Part shown: positions 45,229 to 56,076 of the stretch, piece by piece
Layout: each line of letters begins with the position of its first letter
Position numbering within the stretch: position 1 is the stretch's first letter
Origin: Cytidiella melzeri
Lineage: Eukaryota; Basidiomycota; Agaricomycetes; Polyporales; Irpicaceae
Reading direction: 5' to 3'
Length of the DNA: 64,000 bases
Assembly: GCA_022592445.1 (NCBI GenBank)
Contig: JABYQR010000088.1
Span: forward strand, 1-64,000
Notes under the pieces: generated by a model
Told to the model about the DNA's origin: nothing
The model's input: the letters and a program-made list of their open reading frames with translations, nothing else
Database searches by the model: none
Position numbers and translations under genes: made by a program

Positions 45229-48200
45229 CTACAGCCCAAAATTATCCAGTTCCGATTGGACGCTCTCCAGCCGTTTCTTCTTCCCCAGCAGCTCTTCCCT
45301 CAAGCTCAAGATGCGATGATCCTCCGCCAGGTACGCAGCGCACCGCGGACCCGCATTCGACGTTCCGAGCCCCAAATGCTCAATGAGTGACTCCTGCACC
45401 GCACTCACGAAACCAAACAAGAAACTATGGTCGATCGTCATCGGGACATAGTCGATAATACGCTGTGAACAGCTGAATGAGTGCACGAGACAAAACCAAC
45501 GCAACATTAGTGACTGCGCGGCAGCATACCTTGTACGCAATCTGGAAATACGCCCGTACCTCCGCCATCAGCTCCAGCTCCGACTCGTACACATCTGGAG
45601 GATTCAGCTTCCCAAGGTCTGCAGCCGTAACATGGTATCCCAGCGCCGCAAGAGCAGATAAAGCCTGGTTCTCTCGCTCCTCGCGCTCCTCGTCGGACAG
45701 GCCTCGCTTCTTGCCCTTCTTGCCCGTGTTTGTTTTACGCTGCTCAACAACAGCAGGGGTTGGGGGTTCACTTAACGGGGTTGATGAGTCCGAAGCCTCG
45801 GCACCTTTATTGCGCAAACGATTAGGTGTTTTATAGACTGGCTCAGGCGAGCTCTGCTCACTGGACGTCGTGCTCTGAGGAATTGCAGTAGATCTGCCGC
45901 TAGGACCAAAGCCTAAGGTAAACGCCGACACGGGCGCCACAGAACCCCCGCCGCTTGGTGCCTTCGCTATGGGGGTTGCGTCAGCTTCTTTTCGCCCAGT
46001 GAGGCCAAATACCCTCGCATTCGAAGCAAGTTTACGGTGTGGGTTATCCGCAGGGGGTGGCCCGAGACCAGCAGGTGATGATGATGTAGGTGCAAGTGTC
46101 GGTACGTTCGCAAACGAAAACACAGCGGGCGTCGGGGCAGAAGTTTGTACGGTACCTGCACCTTGAAAAATCGATACCTCAGCAAGGCCATTACCAAAAT
46201 ACTACAACCAGCACCTACCATTTTCACCTCTATCACGTCTCCTCTTCTTCGGTTGTTGCGCAGGGAGCTGCAGCTTACCCGACCTCGCGTCCTTGTAAAG
46301 CGACAGATATTTTGCCTTTGTCTGTTGCAAATAGTGATCATTCTGCGTATACGGCACTCGTTCGAGTTCAAGCGCACCCCGCACCCGTTCCTGAGCGAGT
46401 TCGGTTTGCTTTCGAACGAGGTCTGTCAGGATTTTGCTTCCCAAAAAAATAAAGAAACAGAAACAGTAAGCTAAGACCCAATGCAATCAACAACTTCATG
46501 AAACTCACGTTACACGCGAATGCAGATGATCGTATCTGCTAAACTTCACATTGACCAGCTCTTTCAGGGTCTTTTGAAACGCCGTCGTCACAGCCGTGCA
46601 GCACTCCGCAGACAACGCGCCCCAGCTCTCCTGCGACTGCCTAATCAGCATAACCTTGACAGCATACGGCACATTATCCGGCAACTCCCTCGTCAACGCG
46701 TTCCGAATATGCTGCTGAATATCTGACAAATACAAATGCTTGCCATGAACGCCGGAGACACTGTCATCCGCGTATTCGTCAATGTTCGTTTCGACATCTT
46801 CGTCAAACCGGAAAAACTGGTGAACGTCGCTCTCCTTGGGTTCCTCTGCGGCTTTCCCGTACGGTAGGAACAACAGCGCAGAGTCTCGGATGTCCCGCTT
46901 GAACAAGGCGTACGTGCGTCGGTTCTGTTGCACGAGAGAAGCGGCGGTGACGTCCCCCTCGACGTGCTGCTTCACTTCGTTGCAAAGACCGAGCACGAGA
47001 TTGAGCACGTATGACGAAGGATCCGACGTAATCGGTGGTGGCAAGGCAGCAAGCTCGGATGAACATGCCGCGAATTGCTCAGCTACTTCCATCTGCAACT
47101 TTGGAAGGCTAGCGATAGATAATTTCGTTAACCAGTGTGTTGAAAATACAACTAAACATCACGCACGTTTCATCAATGACCTTACTCAAAAGCAGCGCTA
47201 AACTATCAACCAGGTTTTCCGTCCCGAACCGCTGTCGATGCTTAGAAGTCGACCACGGATTCGTCGTACTAAAAAACGTCTTTTCCGCCTCACGCGCCTC
47301 AGCAGGGGTGATACCCCTCGCTCTTTCAGCGTCGTCTGGCTGCCTGGTACAAAAGTAGCCATGTGCCGTCTTGAGATGCCGGCCTTCGAGGACGGCCAGC
47401 CAATTTTCCTTTGATTTGACAGCTCCGACTGTGAGCGTATCAGGCTTCGTCAGGACGCCGATGGTACGCTGGCCAGTTGGGTCGACTTGTTTCGCAAGTC
47501 TGGCTGCTTTTTGGTTGTCGATATCGTCTGTGAAAATCGAGAAGAACATGAGCCCCTCCTCGATAGACAGCCATCTCAGACGTACCGCTCATAGGAATAG
47601 TCAAAAGGATGAGACAGTTGCCCTGAATGTGAGTGACGACCATGTCCTCTATCATCTTCACAGTCTCTGGTGCTGCATTTTGAATAATACCTAAGCATTA
47701 CACCTCACGTATCAGCATCGAAACACGCGTGCCCTCTTCACTCTGACTCACCCGGCAAATCCACAAATGCCAAATCGGTCAAACCAGGTCCTTCCAAGTC
47801 CAAACAAACCGCGTTTGCCGAAAACTTGAGCTCATTATTATGACTCCTAACCTTCTCCGCGCTCATCCTCACAAACGACTCTGGTTTACTCTTCGGGTTC
47901 AGCACAGCGCACTGTGCCCTCCTCAACGCCAATTCGACGTCCGCCTTTTTCGTAATGAGCACCCCAAAGGGTTGTTCAGCGACTTCGGGCAAGCGCTGAC
48001 CGTGTGCGTCAAACTCCCAGCGGATGTAGACTTGGCAGGACCACGTTCCAGAGGTAGACGAGGCGAGGCGACATTCCATAGGACAGCGAGTGCATGTTCC
48101 TGCGTCCCGAGGAACGGTAATCTACAATTGCAATGAGACGTAAGGAGGTGTGTCGTGGCAAAGTTGCAAGACTTACGCCCGAGATGGCCTCGACAAGGCT

Positions 48201-48458
48201 TGACTTGCCAGCTGACTGGTTCCCAATGACGACTATTCTTGGGAGGTCAAGGTCTGCTTGGGCACTGTACCAAAAAATCTCAGAAGGAAAAGCAGCAAGA
48301 GACAGGATACAGATTCACCCTATGGCGCGAAGCTGCTTGATAAGGTCAAGATGTTTCCGTCGTCTGACTGCGTACTCTGTGTCGCTGACGGTGGATGTCT
48401 CAGGCGGCGGTGTGGCTCTGCCGCTGTCGGTGGTCGTTATTGACCCGGAGGACGACAT
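45229..48458 (-). CDS. dynamin-superfamily GTPase
   Basis: A multi-exon gene of roughly 900 residues. The start is at 48458 (MSSSGSITTTDSGRATPPPE). G1 is IVVIGNQSAGKSSLVEAIS, followed by the switch region ITVPRDAGTCTRCPMECRL, G3 LAFVDLPG, and G4 IGVLTKPDTL. A middle/stalk region follows (CTAVTTAFQKTLKELVNVKF), then a long disordered, Gly/Ser/Pro-rich insert with KKGKKRGLSDEEREE, and a C-terminal GTPase effector domain (AYFQIAYKRIIDYVPMTIDH). This Mx/dynamin-like type is widespread in basidiomycetes with unproven roles in membrane remodelling. No PH domain is visible. Some mid-gene exon borders were not resolved base by base. Confidence 0.9.
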
Positions 48459-49054
48459 ATTTCGAGAGATGTGTCGAGGCCCTGGTGGTCAAGGAAAGAA
48501 AGACGAAGCTGGTGTGCCACTGGACATTTTACACGGGTTGATTCACGTGATCGCGTTAGAGTAGGAAGCGCTTGAACGCGTCGCGACGCGATTCATTAAC
48601 GAAAGTGATGCGATGTGTGCGGCAGACTCAGGATATTGCAGTTGAGAAAAAGATTGTATGAAGTGCCGTACGCTGCGCAGAGTCTGTGTCGCCGAGAGGA
48701 CCACATACCGAAACGAGGCGTGATGAAGGTGCAGCAACTCGTGTGTCGTTATTCGTCCGACCACGTAAGTACTAGTAGGCCATAAGTCAACATATACCTT
48801 GCCGATAAGGACTGTAAATATCACCTCCATCCACACGCCGTAGCAAAGACGTCCAGCATGCTTTCCGTCGAGCAAAGGACGTATAGCCTGTCAATGCTTG
48901 ATCCATGTCATCTTATCGTCTACTCTTGCTCCCCAATCCAACCCCATTGGACAGTATCCTGTACAATACTAGCTCTACCCACCAGCAAACGAACACTGGG
49001 ACAGCTGCCCACATGCTCGCGCGTGAACACCGGCAGATGTAGAAGATCTATGAT
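48459..49054. other. intergenic region upstream of the dynamin-like gene
   Basis: About 600 bp holding the presumed promoter of the dynamin-like gene. Plus-strand codons from 48858 form a short open frame without recognisable content. Confidence 0.45.
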
Positions 49055-49408
49055 ATGAATGTGAGCAAGATCTCGAGGAAAGAGGTGTCAGACCTTCTAG
49101 GCCGGTACTCACCTTCTCGGTTGCATGGGAAGTGGAGAGACTACTTACACCTCGAGGGTTTCCCTGTAACCCCGCAACGCGTTCGAGATGACCTGACTGA
49201 GGAACCGCAGACTGGCCGGGTACTCTATTGGATCGACCCGGAGTGCAGAGCGAGACACTTCTCATGCAAAAGCCGGGACGAGGGTATGAAATTTGGAGAA
49301 GGGTTCTATGTATCTTACGAGGGGCCATTGCGTATAGTCTACTTCGATGACCTGACAAGTTGCAATAGCGATCCGAAGAACACCGGTATTGCAAGCAGAC
49401 ACGAGTAA
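49055..49408 (+). CDS. hypothetical protein, 117 residues
   Basis: A single open frame starting MNVSKISRKEVSDLLGRY and rich in charged residues, with GRVLYWIDPECRARHFSC and EGFYVSYEGPLRIVYFDDL. The composition is more like a real globular protein than most open frames around it. I recognise no domain, signal peptide or membrane segment. It may be one exon of a longer gene. It could equally be a chance frame. Confidence 0.35.
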   Translation: MNVSKISRKEVSDLLGRYSPSRLHGKWRDYLHLEGFPVTPQRVRDDLTEEPQTGRVLYWIDPECRARHFSCKSRDEGMKFGEGFYVSYEGPLRIVYFDDLTSCNSDPKNTGIASRHE

Positions 49409-50471
49409 CCGTACCGGTCTACACGCTCAAGGTCAGGTGTTGTCGTACTCGGATATTCGGGTCGTTGCAATGTTTTTTGCACATATGTTGTGGCCTTGGT
49501 CGACTGCAGCCAAGCAGTTGAACCAGGAACGGGTGTCTGTCACGGTCCTGTCATTATTTGGCGCTGTGGGGAACTGTCAAGGTCGTGGGAAAACCCCATG
49601 AAAGAACTCTTTTTTTGGATTTATACTGTATTTCAGATTGCTTCTGTGATGACCTGCGCAGTCGCCTGTGAGTCGTCCCACTCTGTTGCAGACGACATCC
49701 GACACTGTCTATGGACCTCACGAGGATTACTATTCCACGTCGCACCGATACTAGTCTCGGACGCTGACCCAGCACAGGCGCGGGGCCAACGTCCGGACTT
49801 GAAAGAAGGCCATTTCTGAAACTGACGTCGACGCGCCGTTTATTGCGACTAGTGGCCGCCGTTATCGGGACGCCGACAGCGAGAAGACGGACACTGGATC
49901 CGATATTGAGAAAGGAACGGTGGCGGTAGAGTTCAGCTGGTGAGCAGACGTTGGCGTCGGCGCAAAGACGTGTGCATTGTTGTTCCCGCAACACTCTTTT
50001 GGTTTAGAGTCGGACGCTGACATGGTCAGGTTGAGATTAGGTTAGATGACATACTTTCTGACCGAAGGGCTGAACAAACCTCTCGCGCAGGTACCCACGT
50101 CCGTAGTATCCACCAACTGCCCTGGCCAGCTGCTTCCACGCCGAAAAAACAGACTAACTAGGTGTGCCACGCTCGTACCAGTCGCAGTCGCACGTCGAGC
50201 CACTCATCCTCGTCGCAGCTAGGCTACAGTCGCAGCCAGGTTACAAAGACACCGCCGAGGACTGCGCAGGTCCTTTTCGCGTCTCACGGCCACAGCGTGC
50301 TTTCCTGGGCTCAACACACCATAACCGGGAAACTCAATCCCATCACTCATCAGATCGGCCAACCGTCGATCTAGGGTCCAATTCAGTCTCCCTCCCTCGT
50401 ATATATGCCCTTATAATAATCCCACTCTCCCTCTGCCACCTCCCTCCCCTCCACATACACACACCGACACA
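49409..50471. other. gene-poor region upstream of the DUF6593 gene
   Basis: About 1.06 kb. Minus-strand frame 49554-49994 is Arg/Ser-rich and looks fortuitous. The last 70 bp, with GTATATATGCC near 50399 and a pyrimidine-rich tract to the start codon, form a likely core promoter. Confidence 0.45.
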
Positions 50472-51286
50472 ATGCTCAACCGTTCTCTCCCCTACTTTCT
50501 CGAAGACCGCACAGGCATCTTCACCCACACAGACTTTGACGACATCTACGACCGTCTCTTCCTCAAAGTCTTTCCTCACGGCCACACCTCCCAAAACCCC
50601 TTCCTCTTCACCATACACAGCACAGCACGACGCTCGACCCCACACGAGCAACACCACTCCCGTCGCGGTACAATACGTGACCGCGAGCCCTCCCTCACAC
50701 TCGAGTTCGGTCCCAGAGGCGCACTCGGAAACGTCGTCTTTTCAGCCAAGAACGAGTCGGTGCCCATGGCTCAGTGGCTCAAGAAGACGTCCATGTTCGG
50801 CGGGTACGTCTTCCCACCTCTCTTCCTCTCTCCATGTCCCCAGCTGATCCCCTTTGCCCTTGCAGATCAATGTCCCGCAAATTCAGAGCATCAGACGGAG
50901 AAGAGTACAGATGGATCCATCAAGGGGCAGAAGGCCAGGAGTGGACTGTGGGTATCCCATTCTCTAGAACCCCCCTGCGGCCACGAAATGAAACGGGCTC
51001 TCCCATCTCCATCAAAACCACCCTCGCTGACTCTCCGCCTGTATGCAGCTTGTCGATTCCCGCGACTACCTCGTGGCCCACTACAACTTCAAGCCGGCCG
51101 ACAAGCCGGCGTACAGCACCTCGGGAAACGTGCTCACCATATACGAGACGCATGGTCACATCGCTGTCGGTGCGTTTCCTTGTTTGCCCAAAGAACTAGA
51201 CTGCGTGGCTAATTTTCGTTTGGTGGTGAACAGAGATCCTGGCGTCGTTGACGATCATGCGACATATCGCAGCGCACAATCTATGA
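50472..51286 (+). CDS. DUF6593 domain protein
   Basis: Four exons (50472-50803, 50866-50947, 51049-51169, 51234-51286) give 195 residues. The order FLFTIHSTAR, LGNVVFSAKNESVPMAQWL, RKFRASDGEEYRWIHQG and YLVAHYNFKP, then NVLTIYETHGHIAVEILASL, is that of the DUF6593 proteins that are abundant in Agaricomycetes. These proteins are small, have no known function and often have strongly varied copies. No signal peptide is seen. All three introns have GT donors and keep frame. The start is the first ATG after the TATA-like sequence. Confidence 0.82.
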
Positions 51287-52331
51287 ACGACCTCCGTTAC
51301 GGAGGCTCGCCCAAAAATTCTGTCAAAGACATACCCACATATAATCCGCTCTGCGCGCGCCTACTTTTTCGTCCTCCCATCAATGCTTCTTCAAGTACTC
51401 TAATCCATACACCCATTCGTCGCGCATAGCATCCTTTCCATCCATCCATCCATTCATTCCTCCCTCACTTACACGCATTGTTCTTCGATTTTCTTTTCTC
51501 ATACGCTCTGCACCGCCACTCCTACACCGGCACGCACGACCTCGCATTTTGCTTCCCTCCTCCCGTTCACAGCATCTCCCTTGTACCATCAGTAGTAACA
51601 GTCAGTACCCGCACGGACGATCGATATTTTAAACTCATTTGTACAGTATCCCATGCAATTCATTGAACAGATATACAAGAGCTATTCCTCGGAATTCATA
51701 GCTCTCTCTCTCTCTCTCTCATATTACGCAAGTATATGTATTTCTGAACCACCGAGTACATAATGCCAGTAAATTTCCGAGTACCTCGACGGTTTTTTGT
51801 ATACACCAGAGCGGAGGTCAGCCGCCTCAGGCTTCATGTCACGATCGCGTCTGGTCACACATGACATCAAGTGTGACAGCCAGCATAGATCGGTTCAGGT
51901 AGTGAACTACTGTAGTATACGTGCGGAGCTTTGCAAGCACCCTTCCTCCTTTTCAAATATTCGCAGCACTGTATGAGCCATGGCCAAAATACCTTCTTAC
52001 ACTGCTGCGAAAAAACTCTGAGCAGAAACAACCACGGAGGAATGGGGATCAAGCCCTAAGGGTTGTACTTGTAGTATCATTCAATAAGTCGATAAAGGGC
52101 CGCAAGCTTCTTAAAGCCCAGCTTTGTGCCCACCAGCTGCAGAGGCAGCAGCTGCAGAAAGACCCAGCGGGTTAGTGAATGAGTGGCGGTGTTTCGCAAC
52201 ATAACGGCTGATGAGATAAACTTTTGATTCTATAAACTATTGTACCTGGAAGAAAAGCACAGTCAGAACAAACTGGTGTGTGAAGGGCAAAACTAGTAGC
52301 GAACTCGCCGGTCGGTTCGAACATTAATGCA
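51287..52331. other. gene-poor region with a CT microsatellite
   Basis: About 1.05 kb between convergent DUF6593 and ERV1 genes. A (CT)n run lies at about 51701-51719. The stretch before it is C/T-rich with CATC repeats near 51440. No convincing gene or RNA is seen. Confidence 0.5.
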
Positions 52332-52928
52332 TTAATCACAGCTGCCATCCGCCAGCCCATCCTTCCAACGCTCGTCAAGCTTGTCAAGAGCGCACTCAAA
52401 TCGCACCTTTCCCAACCTCTCGTTGACATCGTTGTGTCTCTCGCACAGCCACTTGCTGAGCCCGAGCCTCCCGCTGACATCCGGCGGGTGGCTGCTCATG
52501 ATGTCGCCTAGGTGTGTCGCACAATGTGAGCAGGGATAGAGTAGAGGAAGAGAGCGGAGGAGAGTGAGCATGTTTGCACGTTGTGTAGGCGTCGGTTTTT
52601 CGGGATAATATGCGGCTGTGGTGTGCAGGAACGTCCACGTCGCTCGACCGAGCTGCTCGACGTCGGGTGGGCAGTTTTCTGAGCGTGCCACGGTAGCTGC
52701 TGCTGCTGCTGCAGCCGTTCGTTCGCCTCTGTCCGTACGTTTCGTAGTTTTCTTCTGTAGTGGCCAGTCTCGCCATGAGGTGCAAATCTTGCATGGCTTT
52801 CCGTCTGGACCTATAATCATGCCTGGGGGCAACGGTTTGCTGGTCGCATTTGTGCTTGGCGTAGAAGACTCGACCATGGCCTGCAGCGATCCTCTACGAC
52901 GTTCGAGGGAGAGGTTGGCTGCTGACAA
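52332..52928 (-). CDS. ERV1: ERV1/ALR FAD-linked sulfhydryl oxidase
   Basis: A single exon of 198 residues. The N-terminus has GPDGKPCKICTSWRDW, the usual shuttle CxxC-bearing segment. A linker with eight alanines (TAAAAAAATVA) follows. The catalytic domain is LGRATWTFLHTTAAYYPEKP, LYPCSHCATHLGDIM with the redox CSHC pair, and WLCERHNDVNERLGK, where HNDVN contacts FAD. Erv1 reoxidises Mia40 in the intermembrane space so that CX9C proteins, such as the NDUFB7 subunit encoded in this window, can fold. The Ala run comes from a GCT/GCA microsatellite (52690-52712). The start at 52928 is the first ATG in frame. Confidence 0.93.
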   Translation of the reverse strand: MSAANLSLERRRGSLQAMVESSTPSTNATSKPLPPGMIIGPDGKPCKICTSWRDWPLQKKTTKRTDRGERTAAAAAAATVARSENCPPDVEQLGRATWTFLHTTAAYYPEKPTPTQRANMLTLLRSLPLLYPCSHCATHLGDIMSSHPPDVSGRLGLSKWLCERHNDVNERLGKVRFECALDKLDERWKDGLADGSCD

Positions 52929-54257
52929 AGTGCCGTCGCGCAGGCAGGGTCGGCTGCGCGCTCCTCAGGCTCGTGCACGGTAAATCCTCTCTTCTCGAAT
53001 CAGCAACCTGAACTCGATTCCCTCGTTCATTCTCTCATTTAGATGATAATCCTTGAATGCGTGCTCATCACGCAGAGGACGACTGTAGCCGTGTTAGGTG
53101 GCTTTCTAGCCGTTTGAACTCTGACAATTGCCAGCGAAGCCCGCAGTCTTTGCGCTGTGTTGGCAGTGTGTCAATCAAGGTGAGCACTCGACTTTCGGGA
53201 CTGCGTTTTTCTAAAAGTCTATCATGGGTGTTATTGAGTCTGTCCATAGGCTGCCTGCCTCTTTCGAAGCCACATAACCCGGTGCAATTGTCTCAGCGAA
53301 GGACGCCAATGGCAGCCTGTTGCATCTATGCAATGACGGACCATAGCTGTGACTGCCTTACAGCTATGATTTTTGCCGAACGAAACACATAGCTCTTTCC
53401 AGCTCAACGCTCGACTTCAAACCCTTCATTTGACGGTGGCAAGAAACGAAAAGCGCGGCCGCGCTGTCCACTGCGAGCCACAATCATTTGCTCTGGGCTC
53501 GAGTGACGCGTTTCATTAGCCAAAATTCGCCCAAATGACAGCCTGTCCTATGTCCTGAACAACTACCGCCTCATGGTGAGCTATTCTATTGCGGGCTTGT
53601 GTTTACATCGGACGAGGTCATCATGAAGTGGACAGCCTGAGAGGCCTCTTCAGCATTGCGCAGCTGTCACGGAACTAAACAAGCTCGGATCTGTGTCTCC
53701 GATAACCTGGTCTAACAGACTAAAATGTCGTAACGAAGTATAGGTTGCAGACTATGAGCCATTGTCAGGTGAGCCCCCTCGCACTTCCACTTGCTTCAAG
53801 CTATGACGACTGTTGCGCAGCCCCAGACCACTCGGAATAACTTTTGTACGGTTTCGCTGTACCGTTTTGAGCCGGTCAATGCAAAACTCACACAGTCCTT
53901 CCGCTCAATAGGACGACCACATTGTGCTTCCTGTTCAGCACGGCTAAGTTTCTCTAAAACTTCGCATTCAGCGACGCGGTCCGATAACACAACAAGCCTG
54001 CTCGCACCCGAGCTATGTCCCGACAATCAGCCACCACGTCCTATTGATAGAGCTAGTGTGGTCTTCTTCATACTTTTACCCCGCCGGAACCAGCAAATCT
54101 CGGAACAGGAACATGAGGTTGCGCCATTTATTTCCCCGCACGTACATGCAATTGGGCAATATTGCCTCTGCGCTTTCATCAAGCCAGGGCTATAAAGATG
54201 GATGGAGAGACTTTGTCTTGCTGTTCGTGACAGCCCATCCAACTCTGAAGGCCTAAC
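52929..54257. other. gene-poor region upstream of the AA9 gene
   Basis: About 1.3 kb. Open frames on both strands (for example plus 53791-54195) show no family features. TATAAAGA at about 54191 lies 67 nt before the AA9 start and is a likely TATA box. It may hold the regulatory region of that gene. No repeats seen. Confidence 0.5.
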
Positions 54258-55305
54258 ATGAAGTCATTACTCTCTCTCGCCCTCCTCTTGGGCTCCAGCT
54301 CCGCCCACACCATCTTCCAGAAATTATACGTCAACGGCGTCGACCAGGGTGAACTCGTCGGCATCCGCGCGCCTTCTTACGATGGTGTACGTACACAACC
54401 ACACTTCTGATCCTGTTCCTTGTTTGTCTCATTCGCGCTGGTATCTTGAAAGCCTATCACCGACGTCACCTCCAACGACCTCATCTGCAATGGAGGTATC
54501 AACCCGTACCAACAACCTGTCTCGACAGCCATCATCACTGCTCCTGCTGGCTCCACTCTCACTGCAGAGGTATATACTCTTGATTTCCACGATGCAGTCT
54601 CTTCATTGACGCGCTGCATTGCATGGTAGTGGCACCACACGCTGAACCAGGCCGCTGGTGACCCCCAAGACCCCATTGACCCTTCGCACAAGGGCCCCAT
54701 CATCACATACCTGTACGTCTTCCATCTTGATCCAAGGCCAAAAGAAACGCATGCTAAACGAGTCCCAACAAAGCGCAAAGATTCCTGATGCAACCCAGAC
54801 CACCGTGACCGGTCTGCAATGGTTCAAGATCGCCGAGAGCGGGTTCGACGCATCCACAAACACATGGGCCGTCGACACCCTCATCGCGAACAAGGGTAAA
54901 GTCAGCTTCACCGTCCCGACGTGCATCGCTTCAGGACAATACCTCCTTCGTCACGAAATCATCGGTTCGTCCCCCCATTCTCTTCCATCTACCCCATACA
55001 CAGCTGAATACTGATCAAACTGGAGAGCAGCTCTGCACGCCGCAAGCTCGTACCCCGGTGCCCAGTTCTACATGGAATGCGCCCAGCTCTCGATTACGGG
55101 TGGTACGGGAGCAAAAACACCTGCGACCGTCAGCTTCCCGGGTGCCTACCACGGTACAGACCCTGGTATCACAATCAACATCTATTATCCTACTGTTACC
55201 AACTACACGATCCCCGGTACGTAGGACTCACTTTGACCTGGTGAGGTGTGTCCTGACTCGGTTGCCGTATTTTTGTGTTTAGGTCCGGCGGTGTTCACTT
55301 GCTGA
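54258..55305 (+). CDS. AA9 lytic polysaccharide monooxygenase (cellulose-active), secreted
   Basis: Six exons (54258-54386, 54453-54569, 54630-54712, 54774-54964, 55031-55216, 55283-55305) give 242 residues. A 16-residue signal peptide ([16 protein letters not shown]) is followed directly by His17, which becomes the N-terminal copper-binding His of the mature enzyme. The second copper His is in AEWHHTLNQ (about 85), and the axial Tyr is in [10 protein letters not shown]. The pattern [15 protein letters not shown] and LLRHEIIALH is typical of AA9. The enzyme oxidatively cleaves cellulose. No CBM1 or linker is present. The protein ends GPAVFTC. Confidence 0.95.
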
Positions 55306-55840
55306 GTACGAAATGGTTGGTGGGAGCGTTGTATGGCGAAACTGTAACGCGAATTGTAACATTTGTGAACTATGACTCTACCGCTGCTGCAAATATCTAC
55401 TTCACGTTTTAGCGGACTGTGATGAGCCTCAAAATCATAATAGGTTGAAAAGCGAAGCAAAGTTCGAACATGTTGTGTACTTCGCACTCACGTTCGCAGT
55501 ATCTGAGGCGCTTATCTGTCGCCGGCGGCAGCCACTTGTGTGCACTTGTCTTTCACTCAGCAACCTATATAACTTCTTGTTAATAGTGACTGCCCTTCAG
55601 ACTCGCAACATCTGGCACCTACCGCGGAGTCCCACGGCAACGCTTTCAGGATGTCCAACCTCCCACTAGGCCCCAAGCTTTTAGTAAGCACCAGGGCATC
55701 GAAGAGACTCTCTGTTCACTTTGCAGCTACACACGATATGGAGACACTTCGGCGGAGGAGAATTCAAAAAAGGGTCTATGGCTCTTGATGAGTGATATAG
55801 CATTGGCATTGACGAAACACCTCAAATAACTAATGTCTTC
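55306..55840. other. intergenic region between AA9 gene and copia element
   Basis: About 535 bp of non-coding DNA ending at the TCTTC target copy (55836-55840) of the copia insertion. Nothing else is recognised. Confidence 0.5.
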
Positions 55841-56076
55841 TGTTATAAAGACACTGGTACGACGTGGTGAACGATCGATAGAATTGAAATAGTACAAGTA
55901 CAACATACCTGGTACGACGTGGTGAACGATAAAGCACGTCGTACCAAGTCCATAACCGTATGTCCTGAAGCGCGCTTATTCTCCCCTCATTCAATCGCCT
56001 CTAAGTCCCGCCTCCGTATCTCGCCCTCGCCCCTTATCTTCCTTGCCCAGTTACTCGGGCGGGTCACCGTCTGACA
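55841..56076 (-). repeat. copia 3' LTR
   Basis: It starts TGTTATAAAG and ends CCGTCTGACA on the plus strand; the element reads it in reverse. It holds two copies of GGTACGACGTGGTGAACGAT about 65 bp apart. The RNase H frame runs through the inner end and stops at 56051. Confidence 0.95.

Noticed and set aside
49554..49994. 147-codon minus-strand frame.
   Set aside because: Arg/Ser-rich with no domain, no splice support and no neighbour context.
53791..54195. 135-codon plus-strand frame upstream of AA9.
   Set aside because: No family features, and it overlaps an equally open minus-strand frame.
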